From the NCBI GenBank assembly GCA_012519565.1, contig JAAYPX010000049.1:1-33633 (forward strand): a stretch of DNA of 33,633 nt. The letters are read 5' to 3'. Position numbers and translations under genes: made by a program. Of this stretch, positions 1 through 8,347 are shown piece by piece (the stretch's first letter is position 1; every line of letters begins with the position of its first letter). The notes below the pieces were generated by a model. That model made no database searches and was not told the origin of the DNA. It saw only the letters and a program-made list of their open reading frames with translations. This DNA is from Clostridiales bacterium (GTDB lineage Bacteria; Bacillota; Clostridia; Lachnospirales; Lachnospiraceae).

Positions 1-365
<365 letters not shown>

Positions 366-422
366 TTATATAATCTATTTTTTACCTTATCCTCCTTTTG
401 GACAAGTAAACTTTTAAATATA

Positions 423-1313
423 CTACGGTTTTGTAATTATAATTTTATCGTCTTCTGCTTCAACCTTTACTTTGTTATGTTCTAAGTTCAGGGTATCCAG
501 TAACTCCCTTGGTATCTGTAATCTTCCTACTCTATCTATAACGGAATACTCTTCATGGGTATCCTCTTTAACCTCTTCACCCCAATTAATTTCAGTGTTG
601 TCTAAATCAATAGCATACTTTTCTTTTATAATACGCTCACTACTGGTTCTCCCATCCTTAATAGCTACGACTCTGTGCACCATTTTAGATAAGGTAGTAT
701 CATGGGTTACTATAACAATTGTTAGATTCATCTCTTTATTTAAATTTCGAAAAACATCTAAAATGTAATTGGCTGTTCTACGGTCTACAGACCCAGTGGG
801 CTCATCAGCCAGTAGAAGTTTCGGGTTATTGGCCAAGGCAATTGCTATGGCAACCCTCTGCTGTTCACCACCAGATAGTTGCGTCAATTTATTATGTTTT
901 CGGTGGGATAAGCCAACCATATCAAGTAGTTCTAAAGCTCTCTGTTTCCTCTTAGATTCTGATGTAAAATACATGGGAGTCATAACATTTTCCAATGCTG
1001 TTAGATAAGGTAATAAATTACGGGCATTATTTTGCCATACAAAGCCTACAGTGCTTCTTTTATAATTTACTAAGTCCTTATCCATCATAGTAAAAAGATT
1101 TTTACCATCGACAAATAGTTTTCCAGCACTGGGACGATCTAACCCACCAACCATATTAAGGAAGGTGGATTTGCCGCTACCGCTATTGCCAATAATAGCC
1201 ATAACCTCTCCCCTACTAACCGTAAGGTCCAATCCTTGCAGAGCTAAAACTTCAATATCTTTAGTCTTATATATTTTTACAAGATTATCTGCCAATATCA
1301 TTGGATCATCCAT
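423..1313 (-). CDS. ABC exporter ATPase (MacB/LolD type) with C-terminal AbrB-like domain
   Basis: Cytoplasmic ATPase that would power the FtsX-type permease encoded two genes upstream. Residues 1-225 form a complete nucleotide-binding domain: Walker A GNSGSGKST (42-50), Q-loop glutamine near 94, signature LSGGE (146-150), Walker B LLLADE with catalytic E171, and switch histidine near 204. After an acidic linker, residues about 256-296 read IDRVGRLQIPREL and then KVKVEAEDDKIIITK, which matches the swapped-hairpin SpoVT/AbrB fold (compare VDELGRVVIP in AbrB). At 296 residues it is longer than the roughly 230 usual for this family, and the tail accounts for the excess. The start overlaps the stop of the preceding ATPase gene by 8 bases, showing translational coupling. 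This is the last gene of the exporter operon. The function of the tail is unknown; I recall similar tails on some actinobacterial ABC ATPases but cannot check this here. Confidence 0.92.
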   Translation of the reverse strand: MDDPMILADNLVKIYKTKDIEVLALQGLDLTVSRGEVMAIIGNSGSGKSTFLNMVGGLDRPSAGKLFVDGKNLFTMMDKDLVNYKRSTVGFVWQNNARNLLPYLTALENVMTPMYFTSESKRKQRALELLDMVGLSHRKHNKLTQLSGGEQQRVAIAIALANNPKLLLADEPTGSVDRRTANYILDVFRNLNKEMNLTIVIVTHDTTLSKMVHRVVAIKDGRTSSERIIKEKYAIDLDNTEINWGEEVKEDTHEEYSVIDRVGRLQIPRELLDTLNLEHNKVKVEAEDDKIIITKP

Positions 1314-1998
1314 TTACTACTTCACCATCCTCCAATTCATAGATAACATCTGCTGCATCCATTAACCCCATATCATGGGTTGTCATTATAATGGTTACCT
1401 TTTCCTTACTGACCAGCTCCTTAAATATCTTCATAACATTTAATGCCGAATTACTATCTAACTCTGCCGTTGGTTCATCAGCAAAAATCACCATAGGACG
1501 ATGGGCTATAGCTCTAGCTATGGCAACCCTCTGTTGCTCACCTCCAGATAACTCTTGGGGCATATGATGCATACGATTCCCTAAACCAACAATTTGTAAA
1601 CAATTACTTACCCTTTCTTTCTTATCCCCCTTAAAGCCAGATAATCTAAGAGCAAATTCTACATTTTCAAATGCGGTCATAATCGGAATAAGAGATACGG
1701 ATTGAAATATAAAACCTATCCTCTGTCTTCGCAGCAGCTCCCTCTGCCTTTCATTGAACTTGGTAGTATCTTGATTTTCAATATAGATAATGCCTGAAGT
1801 AGGTTTATCCAATGCTCCCAAAAGATTAATTAAGGTTGTTTTTCCCGAACCTGATCTACCTTTTAAGATTGATAATGTATTCCTAGGAATTTCAATATTT
1901 ATATCTTTTAAAGCGTGGAAATCTTTTCCCCCAGCTACAGGAAAGAAACGATTTAAATCCTTAGTCTGTATAATAAATTTATCGTTTTTTTGCATCAT
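1306..1998 (-). CDS. ABC exporter ATPase (MacB/LolD type)
   Basis: Second ATPase of the exporter, about 230 residues, the normal family length. It shows Walker A GRSGSGKTT, signature LSGGEQQR, Walker B VIFADEPTAELD and the switch histidine in TTHD, so it looks catalytically competent. The ORF track begins at a GTG (2013) that sits flush against AAGGTG and has no room for a ribosome binding site. I prefer the ATG at 1998, five codons downstream, with AAGGTGG 11 bases ahead. It lies between the permease gene and the second ATPase gene and overlaps the latter by 8 bases. Two different ATPases beside a single fused permease suggest a heterodimeric motor, one subunit carrying the AbrB-like tail and this one not. 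The transported substrate cannot be read from the sequence. Confidence 0.92.
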   Translation of the reverse strand: MMQKNDKFIIQTKDLNRFFPVAGGKDFHALKDINIEIPRNTLSILKGRSGSGKTTLINLLGALDKPTSGIIYIENQDTTKFNERQRELLRRQRIGFIFQSVSLIPIMTAFENVEFALRLSGFKGDKKERVSNCLQIVGLGNRMHHMPQELSGGEQQRVAIARAIAHRPMVIFADEPTAELDSNSALNVMKIFKELVSKEKVTIIMTTHDMGLMDAADVIYELEDGEVVNG

Positions 1999-2020
1999 TA
2001 TATAGAACACCACCTTATGT

Positions 2021-4819
2021 TTAATCTTCTCCCAATTTCAGTGCTTGTGCTATCTTCATCTTAAAGACTAATCTGATTAAAATAGCTATACAGCTTACAA
2101 ATACCATACCAATAACAATAAATAAACGAATCATATCATTTAACTTAGTTATCAGTTCCAGAGGTAGTATCTGATCAGCAGCAGCATAGGCTATCTGTAT
2201 CAAAGGAACGTACCAACTGGATGCAAGATGTCCTATAACAGTTCCTATAATTATAGAATACAATCCTGTAAATAACTGTTCGTTTATAAGCATATGTATA
2301 ATTTCCCGTCTTGACATACCCATGGCCCGGAAAACACCGAAAAGCAATTCCCTTGATCGTATTGACAGTATCCAGTATATTAAGAAACCTACTGAGCAAA
2401 GAAGAAGAATTACAATAAAGCTTAAGGTTAGGATACCATTGGTCCCTTGGAATAAAGTTTCATTGCGGATATCTTTAAGTTCTTCATCTGTAGCTATATA
2501 TTTTGATAATCTAAGATTACTATCTGCAATATAGTCATAGAATGAGGATGTTGGACCATCCATCTTCACCCAAACCTCATAAGGTCTAAGTCCCCACCTT
2601 TGTATAATCGTGGATAAATGGGATACAATTAGATAGTTTTCCCTTACTTCTACAGTACCATCATCCAATAGTACCGTTGTTTTAGGTATATAGGATGGCC
2701 AGAAATCAAAGAAACCGTATATAGTAGCATTAATATTTACTTCTTTATAATTTGAGTAATTTATTCTATCTCCTACTTTTAAACCAAGTTTTTTAAAATT
2801 AGAAGATACTAAAACTGCATTGGGATTCTTGGCTAGCGTATTAAGATACTGGCGATAAGGTATTGGGAGAATATCAGACTTTACGTCTGTGGTTTCACCA
2901 AATTCCTTAGTATCTATAGCCATAACTTTTGATTCTATGCTGTTTTTTGATAAACTAACATTTATAGAATCTGCAAGATAAACTTTTGCAATACTCTCAA
3001 CCCCATCTATTTCCCCAAAACGATTGAAGTCTGGTTCATCATATTCCATCTTTATAGAAGGATCCACTTTTAAGTACTCTTCGTTACTATTCCAAATTTC
3101 CTTAATAACAATATCTGAGCCTATTTTATAGCGAAGATTTTCACCGGTATTGGCCAATATTGTCCTAGCAATTGTCGCATAGAACATCCCTAAGGCTACA
3201 GTTAGAATTAAGAATATCATAATAAAATACTGCTTACTTCCTGTTCTTAAAACCTGTAAAAATGATACGTAATTGGCTGGTCTCCATATTTTCTTTCCTA
3301 TCATAAAAAGTAGCCTAATAAATAATGGTTGTAATCGTAATGCCAACAATCCTGCACCTAAAATAAATAATGATGAACTCAGAAATAGTAGTGGGTCCAA
3401 GGCTTCCCCAGAAAGCACTTTCTTAGCCAATTCCTCTTTCTGATTATTAAATACATATAAACCATAGAGAGAAACTAATAATACCACCACATCCAGATAT
3501 AAGCGCTGCCATATAGGCTTAGTCTTACTTTTACTTTTTTGCTTTAACTGTACAATAGAAACTCTACTATATTTAATTACAGGTATAACAGTCACTAAAA
3601 CTGCTATCATTAAAGCAGCGATACCATAAAGAATGACATCTGGTGTAATTTTCACTTGTAAAGGTCTTCTTTGAACGAATTCTAAGAATGCATTGGATGA
3701 ACCTATTACTCTACAGAGATAACTACCCAGTGGAATACCAATGGTAAAACTAATAACTCCTATAAAAAGAGATTGTAGTGTATATATAAATAAAATCTGT
3801 AACCTACTTGCCCCTCTACTCTTTAACTGAGATATCTCATTCTGCTCCAGTTGTAGCATCTGACCTGATATCATATAGATGAAAGCACAAAGCAGTATAA
3901 TAACTGGTACTTGCAAAATCATGAGTGTAACACTGATTTTTTTCTCATTATGTCCAAAATTATTTAGAATATCGACGTAACCAGAGGCTTCAAACATGCT
4001 ATATCTAGTAAAATATTGTTTAATAAATTTATCTGTAAGAGTTAAAATAGTTCTTACCTGCTCTGGTTTGATTGTTGTATAATCAGGCTGTATGTACCAA
4101 ACACCAGATATAACGAATTGCTCCTGATTATCGCTTAGGAAGATAGAGCGAAATAAATCCTCATCAATCATACAGGTCCTATTGTAACTATCCGGCGTAT
4201 TGACCCAGTAATCATTATTCACACCCTTATTCTCGTAAACTCCTACAACTCTGATTTTGATTGGATCTCCATTGTTATCTATTAGATTCTCAAAAATCAA
4301 TTCTTCTCCAACTATTAGGTTCATGGTAATTAGGGCATTCTCGGATACTATAGCTTCAATAAAACCATCTTCTCCAATTTTATCACTATAGAATTTACCA
4401 GTAATCATCTGGACATTATCTTCCATATCCGATAAAAATCCTATTCGCGAAGTTAAATATCCTATATTATCAGTTCTTTGAAGTACATTGATAACTTTGC
4501 TTGACGCTACATAAAAGTGAGTAATTCTTTGATATAGTTCAATATTTAATTTATCACATACTGTTTGCGAGAGATCATCTAGAGTATTAAAATCTGATTT
4601 ATTTCCCTTATCTGCAGTACCTCTCAATGTGATAAGGGCAGGATATACATTTTTATTCTCTATTACATTTTCAAATTCATCTGTTAACATTCTCTGTAAG
4701 GATGCATCCTTATACATGGGATGACTGGCAGCTATGGCAATTAGTAATATATACCCAATTACTAAACTAATAAGTAACCATTTCTTATTGATTATTTTTT
4801 GAATCAAAAATATAATCAT
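2021..4819 (-). CDS. ABC exporter permease with two FtsX/MacB domains
   Basis: Large membrane protein, about 932 residues. It has an N-terminal membrane segment, a long extracellular domain (roughly 45-300), then clustered membrane helices (about 315-555) including GQMLQLEQNEISQLKSRGAS, the FtsX-type loop after the first core helix. A second extracellular region (about 560-790) is followed by three closing helices ending near ALKLGED. The repeated FtsX signatures (SQLKSRGAS and FGVFRAMGMSRREI) show two permease halves fused in one chain, a 10-TM-like mechanotransmission exporter. The ORF-track start at 4846 is a TTG. The ATG at 4819 has GGAAGGTAGG six bases ahead and is the better start. It is the central subunit of an operon with three adaptors and two ATPases. 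It probably drives extraction or export of a molecule at the membrane surface rather than sugar import. Confidence 0.88.
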   Translation of the reverse strand: MIIFLIQKIINKKWLLISLVIGYILLIAIAASHPMYKDASLQRMLTDEFENVIENKNVYPALITLRGTADKGNKSDFNTLDDLSQTVCDKLNIELYQRITHFYVASSKVINVLQRTDNIGYLTSRIGFLSDMEDNVQMITGKFYSDKIGEDGFIEAIVSENALITMNLIVGEELIFENLIDNNGDPIKIRVVGVYENKGVNNDYWVNTPDSYNRTCMIDEDLFRSIFLSDNQEQFVISGVWYIQPDYTTIKPEQVRTILTLTDKFIKQYFTRYSMFEASGYVDILNNFGHNEKKISVTLMILQVPVIILLCAFIYMISGQMLQLEQNEISQLKSRGASRLQILFIYTLQSLFIGVISFTIGIPLGSYLCRVIGSSNAFLEFVQRRPLQVKITPDVILYGIAALMIAVLVTVIPVIKYSRVSIVQLKQKSKSKTKPIWQRLYLDVVVLLVSLYGLYVFNNQKEELAKKVLSGEALDPLLFLSSSLFILGAGLLALRLQPLFIRLLFMIGKKIWRPANYVSFLQVLRTGSKQYFIMIFLILTVALGMFYATIARTILANTGENLRYKIGSDIVIKEIWNSNEEYLKVDPSIKMEYDEPDFNRFGEIDGVESIAKVYLADSINVSLSKNSIESKVMAIDTKEFGETTDVKSDILPIPYRQYLNTLAKNPNAVLVSSNFKKLGLKVGDRINYSNYKEVNINATIYGFFDFWPSYIPKTTVLLDDGTVEVRENYLIVSHLSTIIQRWGLRPYEVWVKMDGPTSSFYDYIADSNLRLSKYIATDEELKDIRNETLFQGTNGILTLSFIVILLLCSVGFLIYWILSIRSRELLFGVFRAMGMSRREIIHMLINEQLFTGLYSIIIGTVIGHLASSWYVPLIQIAYAAADQILPLELITKLNDMIRLFIVIGMVFVSCIAILIRLVFKMKIAQALKLGED

Positions 4820-4842
4820 TATTAACCTACCTTCCGAAATTA

Positions 4843-6015
4843 TCAATCTATAAGTACGGTTATTCCTTCATCTAATCCATTGAATACGAAATAGTAATCA
4901 TTATTCTCCCCTCCACTGACAAATTTCTTTTTATATATACCCTCGTCAGTATAGACCATCACATAAGTATTGGAAGCATCTAAGGATACGGCATCTTTAC
5001 TAACCAATAATACATCTTTCATATATCTAGGATAGCATGTAGCCCTAACTGTCTTATTATATAAATCTTTAATATCTCCTTCTAGCAGTTTAATAACTGC
5101 GTAGTTCTTCCCTAAATACCAAGCAGACATATCCGTTAATTCTATACCTGATATAACTTTTCCTTTTAAGGTTTCAGTCCCATTACTACCTTTATCAGTA
5201 ACAGTTATATCGACTTCCATATTATATCGAAAAGTACCATGTTCATTATCTACCACAAGATATGGTTCTTCCTCCATAGATGTAATTCTAGCCAAAAGTT
5301 GTCCATTGGTAATATTACTTCCATGTTTAAGTTCTGAAGTTTCGGTAATTACCCCTGAAATCGGGGAATAAATATAGCAAACGCCCATCTTTTCATCATA
5401 TTCCCTAATACTTTCATCTAAATCTGCTAATATTTCTTCCATGGTCTCAATATAGTTACTATAATCCTCTTCAAGATAAGACAATTGAATACTTTCGATG
5501 GCAATTTGATCTGGATCATATAAACTTTCCAGCTTCTTCCTCTGCTCATCTAATCTTTGCCTTCTTGCGCTTTTCTCCTTCTTATAGTTATTCACTGTAT
5601 TTAGCTGATTTAGTTTCATTTTCTCTAATTCTACCAAATTCACCTTATACTCTATGCTTACTATTGGATCACCTTTTTGAACAAAATCTCCTACGGAGCA
5701 TAAATATTCTACCAGCACCGCCCCCAGATCCCCCTGTTCAAAAACAACATCTCTCACTAGTGGATAATAGAATTCTGCTTTCATTGTTAATTCAGTTAAC
5801 AAATCCCCCCGTATGACATTGGTAAATTTTATCTTATTTTCAAAGTCTTCAACATCATCGATTATAATTGCATCATCCTTAGCAGCTATATCTTCCAATA
5901 GTTTTTGGGTTTCAGTATCTAGTCTAGGACTATTATCACATCCAGAAAAACAACTTAAAGCCATTACTAGAATAATTCCGTATATGCATATTTTCTTAAT
6001 TTTCTGTAAATACAT
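4843..6015 (-). CDS. HlyD/MacA-like adaptor lipoprotein (third of three)
   Basis: 390-residue lipoprotein with a basic N-terminus, hydrophobic stretch and lipobox FSGC (Cys26). A lipoyl-like half comes first (VLVEYLCSVGDFVQKGDPIV, near 98-117). A long charged helical hairpin follows (about 122-205, rich in K, E, R and L), then the second lipoyl half (YIYSPISGVITE) and beta-barrel domains. This is the arrangement of membrane-fusion adaptors such as MacA and HlyD. In a single-membrane cell it would sit outside on the permease. The start has GGAGGGGG just upstream and overlaps the end of the preceding adaptor gene. It is more divergent than the other two adaptors in this operon, so the three are probably not interchangeable copies. 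Confidence 0.85.
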   Translation of the reverse strand: MYLQKIKKICIYGIILVMALSCFSGCDNSPRLDTETQKLLEDIAAKDDAIIIDDVEDFENKIKFTNVIRGDLLTELTMKAEFYYPLVRDVVFEQGDLGAVLVEYLCSVGDFVQKGDPIVSIEYKVNLVELEKMKLNQLNTVNNYKKEKSARRQRLDEQRKKLESLYDPDQIAIESIQLSYLEEDYSNYIETMEEILADLDESIREYDEKMGVCYIYSPISGVITETSELKHGSNITNGQLLARITSMEEEPYLVVDNEHGTFRYNMEVDITVTDKGSNGTETLKGKVISGIELTDMSAWYLGKNYAVIKLLEGDIKDLYNKTVRATCYPRYMKDVLLVSKDAVSLDASNTYVMVYTDEGIYKKKFVSGGENNDYYFVFNGLDEGITVLID

Positions 6016-7144
6016 TCTCCCCCTCCATTAAACCTTCTACTATTTCAATGGATATAGTATCTGATAATCCAGTTGATACCATCCGCTTTAGTCTTTTTCC
6101 ATTTTCCAGCACATAGACATAACTACCGGTACTATCTCTCATCACTGCATCAATTGGTACTGTTAAAACATTTTCCCTACTTTCCTTAACCATGCAAATA
6201 ATTCCCCAATCACTTATTTCTACATCTACTGCCTCTTCTGTAAAAACAAAGGTAGAAATTGGCACACCTTCATTCAAAACTATAGCTGAGTATTCCTCAG
6301 GATCATAGGGTACATATGTAATGGGATATTTTTTTCCATCCTTAAAGAAATAATAATCAAGGTAAGAATCTATATCTGTTTCACTAATATATTTACAGGT
6401 AACCATTTTTACCTTAGTATCAGCAATACCTATTACTGGATTTTCCTGCCTTTGATAGTATCCTTCTCTTGCCCAGTGACTTACAGAAATTATCTCTCCA
6501 TCAAAAGGAGCTACCAACTGGCTCTGACTGCTTAATTTGCTTGCTTCTTCTAATTCCTCCTGTAGCCTTAATAATTCCACTTCCATCAAATCTTTTTCTA
6601 ATTTTATTTTTTCATTTAAAATAGTATTATCTGCTTGTCTTGTAATAATATCTTCATGGATTTTTACTTTATTATCCTCATTTTGTTCTTCATTCAAGGA
6701 CTTGTCTAATGTTTCCAATATTATTTCATTTATCATAATTTCATCATACATTCTGTTAATCTTGGCTTCATATTGCTTCTTAGTATCAGCAATTTTATCT
6801 TTTAATTTTTTAATTTGTTCAAGGTAGTCCTCATTGTCTAATTCTGCTAATATTTGGCCTTGTTTTACCTTATCTCCAATTCGAACATGAAAACGTGAAA
6901 ATACACCATCTCTTTCAAAGGCTAATTCCTCGGTATAAGGTATCACATAGGTATCATATAGGGTCATTTTTTGAATATTGCCTTTCTTAACTGGCACAGG
7001 GGCGTAAGTTAACGCAACAGGAGCTACAAGTTCTATTTCATTAATGGTTTCCTCTACCCTACTGCATGAAGTCAAAACTAATACTGCCCATAACATAGAT
7101 GCCATACATACTAATATTTTAGATTTTTTATGTACGATAAGCAT
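5996..7144 (-). CDS. HlyD/MacA-like adaptor lipoprotein (second of three)
   Basis: About 382 residues. A signal peptide begins MLIVHKKSKILV and ends in lipobox LTSC (Cys27). The order is lipoyl-like half (RIGDKVKQGQILAELDNEDY), a very charged coiled-coil hairpin (roughly 95-195, with KLKDKIADTKKQYEAKINR), second lipoyl half (VAPFDGEIISVSHWAREG), then barrel and membrane-proximal domains ending in GLMEGENVFTEN. The ORF-track start at 7165 overlaps the previous stop by 4 bases, but GGGGGGA sits six bases before the ATG at 7144, which also gives a clean signal peptide, so I use 7144. Expected to be lipid-anchored on the outer face of the membrane and docked on the FtsX permease. Confidence 0.88.
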   Translation of the reverse strand: MLIVHKKSKILVCMASMLWAVLVLTSCSRVEETINEIELVAPVALTYAPVPVKKGNIQKMTLYDTYVIPYTEELAFERDGVFSRFHVRIGDKVKQGQILAELDNEDYLEQIKKLKDKIADTKKQYEAKINRMYDEIMINEIILETLDKSLNEEQNEDNKVKIHEDIITRQADNTILNEKIKLEKDLMEVELLRLQEELEEASKLSSQSQLVAPFDGEIISVSHWAREGYYQRQENPVIGIADTKVKMVTCKYISETDIDSYLDYYFFKDGKKYPITYVPYDPEEYSAIVLNEGVPISTFVFTEEAVDVEISDWGIICMVKESRENVLTVPIDAVMRDSTGSYVYVLENGKRLKRMVSTGLSDTISIEIVEGLMEGENVFTEN

Positions 7145-7161
7145 TTTAGATCCCCCCATAA

Positions 7162-8247
7162 TCATCGTTTAATTATGATATCTCCTGTTTCGAGACCACT
7201 GGTAATTTCAACAAATTCAGAGGTTTCCATTCCAACTGTAACCTTCTTCATACTCCTAATACCATCTTCATTCAGATAATATACATATTGAAACTCCTCT
7301 GTACTACGGATTGCCCCCTTTGATACCGACAGCACATCATTCTTTTCCTCTAATATTAAGGTAACAGTACCTCTTGCACCTACTCCTAGTTCAAAAACAG
7401 GTTCTAACAATTCAAAATATATGATATTCGGATTCTCTCTATCATGGGTTACCTTAGCCTCATACACTTTCCCACCTAAACGCAATGTAATGTCAACAAT
7501 ATCTCCCTCTTGGAAATATGAACTATATTCTGTGTCTGCTTTAAAGGCAAATTGCTTATTGTCAATAACTCTTATAACTACTTCATCTTTTATTGAATCT
7601 CGCCACAGCAAAGCTGGTTTAACATAGGTTACAATACCATCCATACCTGCATATATTCTACCTTGATCTCTTTTTGCTTTATTTGCATCCAAGGCTAAAT
7701 TATCTAAATACAGAGTTTCCTCTATATTATTAATAGTAGCTGTATAACTATCCCTTATATTAGCAACCTCCTTGTGATACAGTTCTTGGTTTAAACTACC
7801 ATTTTCAAATAATAAGAGCTGCTTTTCTATCTCAAGCCTCATAAGCTCCTTTGTATAATCTAAGGTAATTTCATTTACTTTAATTTGATGCCTAAGTCTA
7901 TCAATTTGATCATCAATATCACCCATATGTAATTCAGCCAGAAGATCCCCCTTCTTAACTTCATCTCCTGTCTCTACATAGACTTTTGAAACTCCTAAAT
8001 CTCCTATGCCAAAGGATAAGGCCTCATCTTTTAATTGTTCATAGGTACAGTTTATATTCTTAAAATTCACAAGATCTCTTTTTGTAGCTATTTCCAATTC
8101 ATACTCTGCCTTTGCCATAGTATGAACCACTGGTGATGGTCTTATCTCTTCGTCTGGCAGAAGGGCGCAACCTGTCAGAACCTGTCCGATAATTAATATC
8201 AAAGCAAATATAACCATTCTACCTTTTTCCCCCAGTAACCTACCCAT
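7162..8247 (-). CDS. HlyD/MacA-like adaptor lipoprotein (first of three; first gene of exporter operon)
   Basis: About 361 residues. An N-terminal hydrophobic segment leads to lipobox LTGC (Cys27). It has a lipoyl-like motif (VYVETGDEVKKGDLLAELHM), a shorter helical hairpin (about 110-190), the second half (RIYAGMDGIVTYVKPA), a barrel domain and the common adaptor ending SGLETGDIIIKR. The chosen ATG at 8247 has GGAGG five bases ahead; the ORF-track start at 8259 is four codons upstream and lies across that same ribosome binding site. Being the first exporter gene, 100 bases after the GH115 stop, it is probably reached both by read-through from GH115 and through the hairpin in the gap. Three consecutive adaptors for one permease is unusual. 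Confidence 0.88.
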   Translation of the reverse strand: MGRLLGEKGRMVIFALILIIGQVLTGCALLPDEEIRPSPVVHTMAKAEYELEIATKRDLVNFKNINCTYEQLKDEALSFGIGDLGVSKVYVETGDEVKKGDLLAELHMGDIDDQIDRLRHQIKVNEITLDYTKELMRLEIEKQLLLFENGSLNQELYHKEVANIRDSYTATINNIEETLYLDNLALDANKAKRDQGRIYAGMDGIVTYVKPALLWRDSIKDEVVIRVIDNKQFAFKADTEYSSYFQEGDIVDITLRLGGKVYEAKVTHDRENPNIIYFELLEPVFELGVGARGTVTLILEEKNDVLSVSKGAIRSTEEFQYVYYLNEDGIRSMKKVTVGMETSEFVEITSGLETGDIIIKR

Positions 8248-8298
8248 ATTAACCTCCATTCTGACATTATATAATTATTATTTCATTAGTTTCTCACA

Positions 8299-8336
8299 AA
8301 GGGATACTATAGATGTTCTATCAATCAGTATCCCTT
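8299..8336 (-). terminator. Long hairpin between GH115 and exporter operon
   Basis: AAGGGATACT (8299-8308) pairs perfectly with AGTATCCCTT (8327-8336). A second small stem, ATAGA/TCTAT around TGT, lies inside the loop. On the minus strand only three T residues follow the stem, so it is a weak terminator at best and may instead partly uncouple the GH115 and exporter transcripts or protect mRNA ends. No convincing separate promoter with correct spacing was found in this gap. Confidence 0.45.
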
Positions 8337-8347
8337 GTAAGCTACTG

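Noticed and set aside
385-410. AAAGGAGGATAAGG ribosome-binding-like sequence on the minus strand after the exporter operon
   Set aside because: No ATG, GTG or TTG with suitable spacing follows, and an in-frame stop comes at once, so no gene can be assigned.
472-1365. Plus-strand ORFs of 66-98 codons opposite the ABC ATPase gene
   Set aside because: They run antisense to a clearly conserved gene, lack ribosome binding sites and have no recognisable protein character.
2175-2399. 74-codon minus-strand ORF inside the permease gene
   Set aside because: It is another frame of the FtsX permease, whose own frame shows the expected membrane helices.
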